NCBI RefSeq assembly: GCF_002975435.1 | Contig: NZ_PCPT01000014.1 | Span: 1 to 58,376, forward strand | DNA: 58,376 nucleotides | Direction: 5' to 3' | From: Arthrobacter sp. MYb227 | GTDB taxonomy: Bacteria; Actinomycetota; Actinomycetes; Actinomycetales; Micrococcaceae | Part shown: one piece after another, positions 43,027 through 51,547 of the stretch | How positions within the stretch are numbered: the stretch's first letter is position 1 | How the letters are laid out: each line of letters begins with the position of its first letter | Translations under genes and position numbers: made by a program | The notes under the pieces: generated by a model | Databases searched by the model: none | Told to the model about the DNA's origin: nothing | Seen by the model: the letters and a program-made list of their open reading frames with translations, nothing else

Positions 43027-43494
43027 TTGAAAAAGTCGATGTTGTTGACCGGGTTTTTGGTGTTACCGCTGCTGGTCTCGTGTACCGCCAATGTACCCGA
43101 ACCGGCGCCCAGCTCTAGTAGCCCCATGGCAGTGACACTGAGCGTCTCGGATTCAAAACCACGCTTCGTCCACTCCAACTTCGGATTGCAAGAAGCCTCA
43201 ATGCAGGCCTTGTTGGAGGGGACACTTGTCACCGGCCCCGGAAATTGTCTCGGGGTGAAGGGTGATGAAAATACCGTGACGCTTCCGGCGTTCCCCGGCA
43301 CCACGGTATTGACCGAAACCAATGGTGGAGCATTGGGAATCGATATTGAGGGACACAAATACAAGCTAGGTGACGAAGTTAGTTTTGGTGGTGGGGGAGT
43401 GCCGATAACGGACGCCGACCGCAAAGCCATCACGGAATGCAGCGGGGCCATTGAAAACGGTTCGGTATTCTTCATCCAACAGATCAGCGAATAG
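43027..43494 (+). CDS. Hypothetical lipoprotein
   Basis: About 155 residues. The N-terminus LKKSMLLTGFLVLPLLVSC is a lipoprotein signal with lipobox LVSC. A Ser-rich linker follows, then a compact domain with a repeated beta pattern (LLEGTLVTGPGNCLGVKGDENTVTLPAF), LTETNGGALGIDIEGHKYKLGDEVSFGGGG and a second cysteine in ITECSGAI that could pair with GNCLG. I do not recognise a family. TTG 43027 with AAGGA upstream is the best start; TTG 42991 is possible. Confidence 0.78.
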   Translation: MKKSMLLTGFLVLPLLVSCTANVPEPAPSSSSPMAVTLSVSDSKPRFVHSNFGLQEASMQALLEGTLVTGPGNCLGVKGDENTVTLPAFPGTTVLTETNGGALGIDIEGHKYKLGDEVSFGGGGVPITDADRKAITECSGAIENGSVFFIQQISE

Positions 43495-43519
43495 CTGGCC
43501 GAAGCTGAGAGCAAAAAGC

Positions 43520-44395
43520 CTACAGGTTTCTTACTGTTACCGGTGGCGGGAGCGTTGGTTTTGTTGGCACCGGCCAAGGGCTGGTTCCCTTGCCGCATTG
43601 CCATGTGCCACCTGCGGCAATGCGCGCAAGCACCAATCGCTGCAGCGACGAATCTTGTGGCAAGGTGGAAACATCGGCATCCGCGGGTACCCGGAAGGTG
43701 AAGTAGAGGGCGTCGGCCTGTGCATCGCGCAGGCGAACATCACTGAAACGTGCTGCAAATGCCGCAATATTGCTGCCCGGTAACCCTTCCGCCAGCGCAG
43801 GATCCAGCAACCAAGAGTCGCAATAGGCGTGATCAATAAGGATTTCCGGATAGTGCTCGGCATAAAAGTGGGCAGCCAAGTTCAGTGATGCATCGACCGC
43901 CGCCGGGTCTAGGGCACCGTCTTCGGGAATGTGGATTCCTACCACCGATTCCCCTGAGGGATTCTGCGGGTGAAGATGGAATTGAAGCCGACCGAGTCTA
44001 AAAAGCGCGCCGGAGAAATGTAGGAGCAGCCACCACCAGGTAGTCAGCCCAAATTCACCATGGGTTTGCCGATGCAGCTCAAGTTGTTTACCAAAATCAG
44101 CGAGTGTTGCCTCGATGATCATCGGAACAACGCCGGCCTCTTCAAGCCGTTCGGCTGCCAGTGGGGAAAAACGCAGCAGTGCCTCGATCCACTGGCGCTC
44201 GGTGATTCCATCAACGTGCTTAAGCAGCGGCGCTTGGGCATCGCCCCACCGCTCCGCAAGCAACTCGATGGCCTTGCGCGTACCGGCATCGGCCTGACCG
44301 GAGAGCATCCGTGCGCAGATTTCTTGCTCGGCCGCGGGCACCGCACACAAATCCAGCACAGCTTGTGTCATATTCACCGTGGAGGAATTGCTCAT
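43520..44395 (-). CDS. DUF5596-like acyltransferase-domain protein
   Basis: 291 residues. An N-terminal helical region (about 1-130) precedes a GNAT-like half: LTTWWWLLLHFSGALFRLGRLQF, VVGIHIPEDGALDPAAVDASLNLAAHFYAEHYPE, YCDSWLLDPALAEGLPGSNIAAFAARF. This matches the two-part N-acyltransferase family annotated DUF5596 as I know it. Substrate unknown. It is the last gene of a leftward run after acyl-CoA dehydrogenase and deformylase, with 94 bases between it and the deformylase. Confidence 0.82.
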   Translation of the reverse strand: MSNSSTVNMTQAVLDLCAVPAAEQEICARMLSGQADAGTRKAIELLAERWGDAQAPLLKHVDGITERQWIEALLRFSPLAAERLEEAGVVPMIIEATLADFGKQLELHRQTHGEFGLTTWWWLLLHFSGALFRLGRLQFHLHPQNPSGESVVGIHIPEDGALDPAAVDASLNLAAHFYAEHYPEILIDHAYCDSWLLDPALAEGLPGSNIAAFAARFSDVRLRDAQADALYFTFRVPADADVSTLPQDSSLQRLVLARIAAGGTWQCGKGTSPWPVPTKPTLPPPVTVRNL

Positions 44396-44489
44396 GGTTC
44401 TATCCTAAAACTGCTTGTTGGTAGTGGCGCCAGGCTTGGACAACCGCTTAGCGGACACCATGCGGGGGAAAAGCCCTGCAAGGGCTGGT

Positions 44490-45062
44490 CTAATGACCGA
44501 AGGGATCCTCATCGGTACCCGGCATCCAGGTCAGCCCGGGAAGTCCCCATTCGAGTGACTTCTGGGCTTTCTTCCAACGTCGCGCCCACTTGTCATTGAG
44601 CTTATCGACGTATAGGTAGCCATCTAGGTGGTCGTATTCGTGTTGCATGATCCGTGCAAACCAGCCGGTTGCCTCAAAGGAAATGGGATTACCCTCAACA
44701 TCGAAACCCTCAACACGAGCGAACTCGGCGCGTTTGAGCGGGAAATTCAGCGCAGGAGCCGAAAGGCAGCCCTCAACGTCTTCATCGACATCGGGGGTGG
44801 CCCCGGAAATCTTTGAAAGCGTCAAACGTGGATTGATCACCACACCGCGGGTTGGAGCCTCGTCCTCATGCGCAAACTCAAAGGTAAAAATGCGCAGGCC
44901 AACACCGATTTGTGGGGCCGCAAGGCCGACACCGTTGGCGGCATCCATGGTGTCATACATGTCCTGAACCAAGGTGCGAAGTTCATCGTTGAACTCGGTG
45001 ACCTCCGCGGCGCGGGTGTGCAGCACGGGTTCGCCATAAATCGTGACCGGGCGAATGCTCAA
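44490..45062 (-). CDS. def: Peptide deformylase
   Basis: 190 residues. Removes the formyl group from nascent proteins using a metal (iron or zinc). The three motifs are GVGLAAPQI (residues 44-52), EGCLS (97-101) and HEYDH (141-145) with the two metal histidines and the catalytic Glu. The start is TTG 45062, supported by AGGAG about 8 bases upstream. Located 47 bases after the acyl-CoA dehydrogenase on the same strand. Confidence 0.95.
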   Translation of the reverse strand: MSIRPVTIYGEPVLHTRAAEVTEFNDELRTLVQDMYDTMDAANGVGLAAPQIGVGLRIFTFEFAHEDEAPTRGVVINPRLTLSKISGATPDVDEDVEGCLSAPALNFPLKRAEFARVEGFDVEGNPISFEATGWFARIMQHEYDHLDGYLYVDKLNDKWARRWKKAQKSLEWGLPGLTWMPGTDEDPFGH

Positions 45063-45109
45063 GGTGTTTCTCCTAGTAAGACGGGGTGGGGGAGGGAAGC
45101 TAGTATCGG

Positions 45110-46270
45110 TTACCGGCCGCTGGCCAGTGAGCGGCCGATGCTCTCGCGCATAATCTCACTTGTTCCACCAAAGATGGTCAGCAAGCGGGCGGCAAGGAAG
45201 CTTTGGGCGATGGGGTACTCGAGGATGTAGCCATAACCGCCATGTAATTGCAGAGCCGCATCGGAAATCTTCTTGGCCTGTTCGGACGCCCACAATTTTA
45301 CCTGCGCAGCGGCAATTTCATCTAGCTCACCGGCATTAAAGGCAAGCACCGCACGATCCACGTAACCCTGAGTGACCTCGACGCTGGTGAGCATGTTGGC
45401 AAGTTCAAAACGGGTGTTTTGGAATTGCAGCAGTGAGTCACCAAATGCGTGACGTTCGGAGGCATAGGCAAGTGCCTGATCATACGAGGCACGTGCCACG
45501 GCCGAGGCGGCAACGGCAATGGCAAGCCGGGCTTGGGGTAGCTGTTCCTTGACGTAGCGAAGCCCCGCTCCTTGTTCTCCGATGAGGTCAGCGGCGGGAA
45601 CTGGCACAGCATCAAAAAATAGCTCAGCGGTATCGGAGGCGCGCACGCCCATCTTGTCCAGCTGCTTGCCGTTGGTGTATCCCGGGCCGCGCGAAACCAT
45701 GAACAGCGAGTAAGAATCCTCGCTTCCACGTCCGGTGCCACCATCGGTGCGTGCCAGCACCACCGCGCCATCCCCGGAAACACCGTTGCCGATGAAGGTT
45801 TTCTGGCCGGTGATCAGCCAATTATCTCCCTCGCGTACCGCTTTGGTGCGTACCGAGCGTAAATCCGATCCGGCTCCGGGTTCGGTCAGGGCGCAGGATG
45901 TGACGATGTCACCGGCGGCCATACCCGGCAGCCATTTGGATTTGAGCTCTTGCGAACCATAAGCCAGCAGGTAGGGAAGAACCAGATCTTCTTGTAGGTG
46001 GAAGGCCAGCGCGACGCCGAGGTGTCCGGAGCGCACGAATTCCTCATCCATCACCACGCGGTAACGGTAGTCATCGATGCCCATGCCGCCGAATTCCTCG
46101 GGGATGGCAAGACCCAATAGGCCCGCCTCACCTGCGGAACTCCACAGCGAGCGCGGCATGATGTGCGCTTGGTCCCACGCGGCGTAGTGCGGTGAGATTT
46201 CCCGGATGTTGAATTCGGTGGCCAACTCGCGGAATTGCTCGTGGTCTTCTTCCAAGAGTGTGCGTTTCAT
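45110..46270 (-). CDS. Acyl-CoA dehydrogenase
   Basis: 386 residues, a flavoprotein that introduces a double bond into an acyl-CoA. Hallmarks: ALTEPGAGSDLRSVRTKAVREG, WLITGQKTFIGNG, FDAVPVPAADLIGEQGAGLRYV, FGDSLLQFQNTRFELANM, LQLHGGYGYILEYPI and FGGTSEIMRESIGRSL. The catalytic Glu of the short-chain class would lie in the LHGGYGYI to LLTIFGGTSE segment. It heads a leftward run with deformylase and the DUF5596-like protein. Chain-length specificity cannot be read. Confidence 0.93.
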   Translation of the reverse strand: MKRTLLEEDHEQFRELATEFNIREISPHYAAWDQAHIMPRSLWSSAGEAGLLGLAIPEEFGGMGIDDYRYRVVMDEEFVRSGHLGVALAFHLQEDLVLPYLLAYGSQELKSKWLPGMAAGDIVTSCALTEPGAGSDLRSVRTKAVREGDNWLITGQKTFIGNGVSGDGAVVLARTDGGTGRGSEDSYSLFMVSRGPGYTNGKQLDKMGVRASDTAELFFDAVPVPAADLIGEQGAGLRYVKEQLPQARLAIAVAASAVARASYDQALAYASERHAFGDSLLQFQNTRFELANMLTSVEVTQGYVDRAVLAFNAGELDEIAAAQVKLWASEQAKKISDAALQLHGGYGYILEYPIAQSFLAARLLTIFGGTSEIMRESIGRSLASGR

Positions 46271-46400
46271 TCTCGCTGGCCTTCCGCTCGCGGAGTCGAG
46301 GTGCTGTTCGAGCTCCAGGGGGTCAAATTTTGGTTCGATGCTCTCTCACCTGCGTACTGTGCCGTCCAGTTGTGGGGAGACGTCGTTGTGCGGGAATGAG

Positions 46401-46438
46401 AAAAGCCGCTTCCGGAAAATACTGTCCGGAAGCGGCTT
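46401..46438 (-). terminator. Terminator of tRNA-His
   Basis: AAGCCGCTTCCGGA (46403-46416) and its complement (46425-46438) form a 14-bp perfect stem with an 8-base loop. On the reverse strand it ends in TTTTCTC, four bases beyond the tRNA CCA end. Confidence 0.92.
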
Positions 46439-46441
46439 CAT

Positions 46442-46518
46442 TGGGGTGAGTAACGGGGATTGAACCCGCGACCTTCTGGACCACAACCAGACGCTCTGCC
46501 AACTGAGCTATACCCACC
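46442..46518 (-). tRNA. tRNA-His(GUG)
   Basis: 77 bases including the extra 5' G (position -1) typical of tRNA-His, and an encoded CCA. The anticodon loop is TTGTGGT with anticodon GTG. The acceptor is GTGGGTA/TACTCAC with one G-T pair, the D-arm GCTC/GAGC and the T-arm around TTCAATC. Confidence 0.95.
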
Positions 46519-46658
46519 AAGTTCGCCGTGAGGCTAGTTGCTTTGCCCTTCCGAACTCTTGTCCGTAGCGCTTGGCAACGAGAACTATATTACACACACT
46601 TGGGGGTGCAATGCCAACTCGGATTGCCCCTTTCGGCCTGTGTTCTGCGACACAGCGC

Positions 46659-47276
46659 CTAATCAGCCCGAGATTCCGCGGAAATTGCGGCTGCCGCAGC
46701 CTTGGCCGAAGCGCTATCTGGGCCCGGGGCAGGCACCATCACAGTGGCGCGGTAGTACTTCAGTTCATCGATTGAGTCTCGGATATCTCCCAGAGCACGG
46801 TGATTGCCGGTCTTGTCAGGGGCATTGAAGAACGCCTTGGGGTACCAGCGGCGCGCAAGTTCCTTAATAGTTGAGACATCCAAGATGCGGTAGTGCAGGT
46901 GCTCGATGACCTCGGGCATATCGCGGGCCAGGAAATTCTTATCGGTCCCCACGGAATTGCCGGCAAGTAGCGCCTTGTTTGCTTCCGGGGCGTAGGAGCG
47001 GATGTAATCCATAACGATGGAGGTTGCCTCTTGCATCGACATACCTGCATCGAGCTCAGGGAGCAGTCCGGAGACGACGTGCATATTGCGCACAAAGTCA
47101 CCCATTTGTTCGATGGCCGCTACCGGCGGCTTGATCACCACCGAGACTCCAGCACCGAGAATGTTGAGTTCTGCGTCGGTCACCAGGACCGCAACTTCGA
47201 TCAAAGCATCGGTTTCCAGGGACAGCCCAGTCATCTCGCAGTCGATCCATACAATTTTTTCGTTAGTAATAGGCAC
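46659..47276 (-). CDS. orn: Oligoribonuclease
   Basis: 205 residues, a DEDDh-type 3'-5' exonuclease that finishes RNA decay and degrades pGpG. D12 and E14 are in VWIDCEMTGL, with SVGTDKNFLARDMPEV and the catalytic HRALGDIRDSI. The long C-terminal tail (VPAPGPDSASAKAAAAAISA) is typical of actinobacteria. Start is GTG 47276 with no clear ribosome site. The tRNA-His gene lies 140 bases downstream. Confidence 0.96.
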   Translation of the reverse strand: MPITNEKIVWIDCEMTGLSLETDALIEVAVLVTDAELNILGAGVSVVIKPPVAAIEQMGDFVRNMHVVSGLLPELDAGMSMQEATSIVMDYIRSYAPEANKALLAGNSVGTDKNFLARDMPEVIEHLHYRILDVSTIKELARRWYPKAFFNAPDKTGNHRALGDIRDSIDELKYYRATVMVPAPGPDSASAKAAAAAISAESRAD

Positions 47277-47378
47277 AAGCCCAATTTACCCGATGCACCG
47301 GGGCATCGGGGCGGCGCAGGGAGCTAGGAGTACGCGGCGGCGTTCGGTGAGCCACTCGGCAGCTTGCGTGATGTTGCT

Positions 47379-47594
47379 TTAGGTTCCGCTGCGTGAAGAG
47401 GATTTTGCCGAACCCAAGAACCAGGTCAGCACGAACACCACAAGGCCGGTGCCGGCCAGTGCTATTGACGCGTTGATGCTCATGCCCAGCCGCGGGGCAA
47501 AGAAACCGAGCAATATGCTCAAAAAGATGCCCCAGCCAAGTAGTGAGTGATTGCGTGCCGGTGCCTGCTCCGGTGCTTTGGCTCGTCGACCCAT
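47379..47594 (-). CDS. Small two-helix membrane protein
   Basis: 71 residues with two hydrophobic helices (LLGWGIFLSILLGFFAPRL and ASIALAGTGLVVFVLTWFL), a basic N-terminus and a Ser-rich end. No family recognised. A GAGGAG ribosome site 8 bases upstream of ATG 47594 and a clean start support a real gene. It lies upstream of orn on the same strand with a 102-base gap. Confidence 0.75.
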   Translation of the reverse strand: MGRRAKAPEQAPARNHSLLGWGIFLSILLGFFAPRLGMSINASIALAGTGLVVFVLTWFLGSAKSSSRSGT

Positions 47595-48128
47595 GAATGA
47601 GGCTCCTCGGTGTGAAATATTTGAGACTGTGGTGAGCAGGGGGGAAAAGTGCTGAGCGCCGGTTGTTTAGCGGCACGGTAGTAAGCCTATGGCCGGTTGG
47701 GCTCGCTGGTGTGGAGCACACGCGGTGCTTCCGGGTATGACTTGTACGCTTCTGCTTTGTTCGCTGCGACGGCTGCATCTGCTCGGCCCTTGAGGAGTGG
47801 TGGGCGTGCACATCCGAGTCGATGGATGTGTGAGGTAGCGCGCAAGCGTGCTTCTATCCAGAGAATTCAGGGTTCACAATGTTAGGATCGGACTTGATTT
47901 TTACTAGGTTTATGTGTTTTTGTGTGCCCCGCACGGGCCAGAAGCGCCAATGACTGCGGTACACGGCAAACTAGCCGCTCAATGTCACTGCTTGCCTAGC
48001 GACAGCTTTGTGAGACGCTCAACCCGTTGCCTTGGTAAAAAATCAAGCGGCGATGAGCTAGCGCACAAAGTTCTCGAAGAATTCAGCAAAGAGTCAAGAA
48101 ACTTATGAGACAGGGGGGAAGGCGCCCA
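47595..48128. other. Intergenic region before the mannosyltransferase genes
   Basis: About 530 bases between divergent genes. No family-like translation, RNA structure or confident promoter was found. A GGAAGG ribosome site close to 48129 belongs to the first mannosyltransferase. Confidence 0.5.
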
Positions 48129-49814
48129 ATGGATCCGATGATACCGGCCGATCCGGAACCGATACCGCACAGCGATTCGGCTGCCCCGTCCCTGCACGAT
48201 GTAACTTCGGAGCAGAAACTGCTTAAAAACAAGACCGGGTCCAGTATCAACGGCTCACAAAAAGCTGCATCGGAGCATAAGGCTCGCAAGTGGCAGGGTA
48301 TTCACCTCTCACCACTGATTCAGGGTGTCATCGGATCCTTGATGATTACCCTTGGTTCATTCGGTGTGGGTTGGCTTGCCAGTGCTTCACCGCTGAACCG
48401 GCACCCGCTTCTCATTGCTGTACGCACCGACTATCCGGGTGTCATTACTTGCACCGTGCTACTGACCCTGGGCTGCTGGATACTTTTCAGGGCCTGGCTT
48501 CGATTAGGACAGCAGCTTGCCGGTTGGCCGGAAGGCTCCCTGGGATTGATCAAGAAAGCGGTATGGCTCTGGAGCATCCCCATGCTCTTGGCCTTGCCGA
48601 TCTTTTCACGAGACGTTTTCGCCTACATCGGGCAGGGCCGTCTTGTTGCGGCCGGACAAGACCCCTACAAAGACGGTATTTCCACGCTGAGCAACTGGTT
48701 CCAGCTGGGTGCCGATATTACTTGGGCTGAATCCGAAACCCCCTACGGGCCGCTGTATCTGAACGTTGAATATTGGGTAAACCGGCTGGTAGGTACCAGC
48801 CCGGACCTTTCGATCTTCCTATTCCGCTTGGTGGCCTTTGTCGGGGTGATCATGTGCCTGTACTACGTTCCAAAACTTGCAGCCCTGCACGGAATTTCAG
48901 GTGCCAAAGCGACCTGGATTTCGGTAGCTAACCCGCTGTTCCTCATTAGCTTTGTAGCTTCGGCTCACAACGATGCGTTGATGGTGGGACTTGCGATCGC
49001 GGGAACCTATTATGCGGCTACTAAGCGTGGTGTGATCGGCGTGGTACTGATCGCCGCGTCCATCGGCATCAAACCAATTACCCTGGTGCTCTTGCCGTTT
49101 ATTGGTCTTTTATGGGCGGGGGCAGGAGCCAGTTGGCGACGAAGAATTCTTTACTGGTTCTACACCGCAGGACTCGTCGGGCTGATCATGGCGGTCATTG
49201 GCTGGGCCAATGGGTATGGGTTTGGTTGGTTGGGTGTCATGCTGGGCACCGGAACCGGCGCGGTAATCTTCGCACCACTAGGTGCCCTGAACCATCTACT
49301 TTCCGGTGCTCTGTCAACCATCGGGCTGCCCACGGATTGGATCCTGCCGCTACTGAAATTGGTCGGACGTCTGTCCTCGGTGGGAATCGTTTTGCTCCTG
49401 ATCTTCAAGGGCAAACATTCGCACCTAGTCCAACGCATGGCCCTTGCCTTCTCCGCGTTGGTAGTGCTTTCTCCGATCATTCAGCCTTGGTACATCCTGT
49501 GGTTGCTACCATTCTTTGCCGTCACCGGAATCAGGAATGACTGGCAGCTTCTTTGGGTGTACTTCACCACCGCGTTCTTTATTGCCTTTGGAGCAGCAGA
49601 CCAGATTTTCATCTGGCAATTCTTAGAAGTATTGGACCCGTGGGTCAAGCACCTATCCACGGCGATCTCCTGGCTCATGATGTTCTACCTAGCGTTTATT
49701 GATCCGCGCACCAAGGTGCTCTTTAGTTCTTTGGTACCTAAACGTTTTGGGGGAAGCCACCCGGGTGCCGGGCCCTCGGCATCCGGTAAAGGTTCGGAGG
49801 CGCGGCGATCGTAG
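48129..49814 (+). CDS. MptB-like polyprenol-phosphomannose-dependent alpha-1,6-mannosyltransferase, copy 1
   Basis: 561 residues of a GT-C-fold enzyme with about 12-13 membrane helices. Hallmarks: a hydrophilic N-terminal tail of about 60 residues, then PIFSRDVFAYIGQGRLVAAGQDPYKDG (the acidic catalytic loop), WAESETPYGPLYLNVEYWVN, ISVANPLFLISFVASAHNDAL and SPIIQPWYILWLLPF. In mycobacteria and corynebacteria MptB primes the alpha-1,6-mannan of lipomannan; Micrococcus has a lipomannan too, so this is a plausible role. ATG 48129 follows GGAAGG; an upstream ATG at 48105 is possible. It is followed by a paralogue and a third transferase. Confidence 0.88.
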   Translation: MDPMIPADPEPIPHSDSAAPSLHDVTSEQKLLKNKTGSSINGSQKAASEHKARKWQGIHLSPLIQGVIGSLMITLGSFGVGWLASASPLNRHPLLIAVRTDYPGVITCTVLLTLGCWILFRAWLRLGQQLAGWPEGSLGLIKKAVWLWSIPMLLALPIFSRDVFAYIGQGRLVAAGQDPYKDGISTLSNWFQLGADITWAESETPYGPLYLNVEYWVNRLVGTSPDLSIFLFRLVAFVGVIMCLYYVPKLAALHGISGAKATWISVANPLFLISFVASAHNDALMVGLAIAGTYYAATKRGVIGVVLIAASIGIKPITLVLLPFIGLLWAGAGASWRRRILYWFYTAGLVGLIMAVIGWANGYGFGWLGVMLGTGTGAVIFAPLGALNHLLSGALSTIGLPTDWILPLLKLVGRLSSVGIVLLLIFKGKHSHLVQRMALAFSALVVLSPIIQPWYILWLLPFFAVTGIRNDWQLLWVYFTTAFFIAFGAADQIFIWQFLEVLDPWVKHLSTAISWLMMFYLAFIDPRTKVLFSSLVPKRFGGSHPGAGPSASGKGSEARRS

Positions 49815-49888
49815 GCGAAGAAGAAAAGCCCACGCCCGATGATGCTCCGGGGAAACGCCATGAGCGGGTCCGGGGAGACAACAATGGC

Positions 49889-51547
49889 GTGGAACGGGTA
49901 ACTCTGGGTTCACGAATCGTTGCAGCAACACGCAACCTAGAATCGGTGCGCGTATTCAGCGCCACGGTGCCCGGGCTACGCCGTCTAACCGGCGGCGGAG
50001 AAAATAGTCCGGATATTGCCATCTGGCAGGGGCTGCTTGCTTCATTGATGGTGATGGTTGGATCTTGGGGTGTCGGCTGGATTCCTAGTTCGCAGGAATC
50101 GCTACTTTCCCGCTCAAAATACTTACTTCCGTTACGTGTTGAAACCCTCGGTGTCATTTTGTGCACGTTGTTGCTGGCCCTTGGCTCGATGTTGCTGTTC
50201 AGGGCATGGTTACGCTTGCGCCAACGATCACAAGCTGCACATATTGATCCGCTGAAGATCTTGCGACGCGCAATTATGGCCTGGAGCATTCCGCTGGTGT
50301 TCTCCTTCCCCATCCTTTCAAAGGATGTGTACTCGTATCTGGGCCAGGGGCGGCTCATGCATGCGGGACTCTCGCCCTATAAGGACTGGGTATCTCAGCT
50401 GCCTGGCTGGTTTGCCCAGGGCTCCGACTCGCTATGGGCCGAATCTTCTTCTCCCTATGGCCCACTCTTTTTGATGTATGCACGTATCACCTACTTCCTC
50501 TCCGCAGGGGTGCCGGAGTATGGGGTTGCGATGATGCGCTTGGTTGCTGTAGCAGGGGTGCTGCTGTGCGTATACGCGATTCCACGCCTTGCAGTACATA
50601 CCGGGGGAGACGGAGCATGGGCGCTGTGGATCTCCGTTGCCAACCCACTGTTCTTGTTGAACATGATTGGCGGGGTACATAACGATGGGTTGATGATTGG
50701 CGGGGTGCTGCTGGGCTTCCTGCTTGTCTATAATCGGCGGCATGTCCTGGGTGTGCTTGTGGCAGCCCTGGCCATCGCCATCAAACCAATAGTTGTCCTT
50801 GTCCTACCATTTCTTGGCCTTGCCATGGTCGCCCGGGACGCGAAGTTTTCTACAAAGATTCGTGCCTGGCTACTTACCGGTGCCGTTGCCGGTGCTCTGC
50901 TAGCATTTTTGGGATGGACATCTGGTCTGTGGTTTGGCTGGATTTCGGCAATGGCGAATGCCGGAGGTGCGGCATTCCCCTACGCTCCGGTGGGTCTGCT
51001 GGGGATGCTGATCGGCTGGGTGACAAGCTTTTTCGGAGCCGATCTACACACAGTTTCCGGCATTGTTTTCTCGCTGTTTAGACTCGGCTCGCTGGCATTG
51101 ATCTTCTGGCTGGCCATCCGCAAGCCCGCTGGTCCACCACTGCTCTATGCTGGGTACGGATTGGGCGCCGCAGTGGTGCTGGCCCCGATTATTCAGCCCT
51201 GGTATCTGCTCTGGTTGATCCCATTTTTTGCCCTCTCACGACGTTATCCAATCAACTGGGAACGAGCGCTCTACGTGCTGTGCCTCTTGTTGGTGTTGGC
51301 TGGCGTTGTCGACCAAATCTCGGTTGGCCAATGGTTCTCACTGCTCTGGATGAGGATATTCGCGGCCCTCGTCGGACTTGCCTACATGGTCTATCTGGTC
51401 TTCCTTGACCCGAAGACGGCAAGTATGTTTGGCGCCGATCCGCTACGCACCCTCCACGGAGCGCGAACCAGCTGCCGTGAAACACGCACCGAAACAAAAA
51501 CTTCCAAACGTAAAATTTCAAGAAGAAATGAGGCAGCCGGATCGTGA
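49889..51547 (+). CDS. MptB-like mannosyltransferase, copy 2 (paralogue)
   Basis: 552 residues, same fold and motifs as the preceding gene: PILSKDVYSYLGQGRLMHAGLSPYKD, WAESSSPYGPLFLMYARI, ISVANPLFLLNMIGGVHNDGL and APIIQPWYLLWLIPF. It follows the first copy by 74 bases and overlaps the third transferase by a few bases. The reading frame is open for a further 33 codons before GTG 49889 (from 49790), but that part has no ATG, GTG or TTG, so GTG 49889 is chosen although GGGGAG lies about 12 bases away. The two paralogues could act in succession or on different acceptors. Confidence 0.87.
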   Translation: MERVTLGSRIVAATRNLESVRVFSATVPGLRRLTGGGENSPDIAIWQGLLASLMVMVGSWGVGWIPSSQESLLSRSKYLLPLRVETLGVILCTLLLALGSMLLFRAWLRLRQRSQAAHIDPLKILRRAIMAWSIPLVFSFPILSKDVYSYLGQGRLMHAGLSPYKDWVSQLPGWFAQGSDSLWAESSSPYGPLFLMYARITYFLSAGVPEYGVAMMRLVAVAGVLLCVYAIPRLAVHTGGDGAWALWISVANPLFLLNMIGGVHNDGLMIGGVLLGFLLVYNRRHVLGVLVAALAIAIKPIVVLVLPFLGLAMVARDAKFSTKIRAWLLTGAVAGALLAFLGWTSGLWFGWISAMANAGGAAFPYAPVGLLGMLIGWVTSFFGADLHTVSGIVFSLFRLGSLALIFWLAIRKPAGPPLLYAGYGLGAAVVLAPIIQPWYLLWLIPFFALSRRYPINWERALYVLCLLLVLAGVVDQISVGQWFSLLWMRIFAALVGLAYMVYLVFLDPKTASMFGADPLRTLHGARTSCRETRTETKTSKRKISRRNEAAGS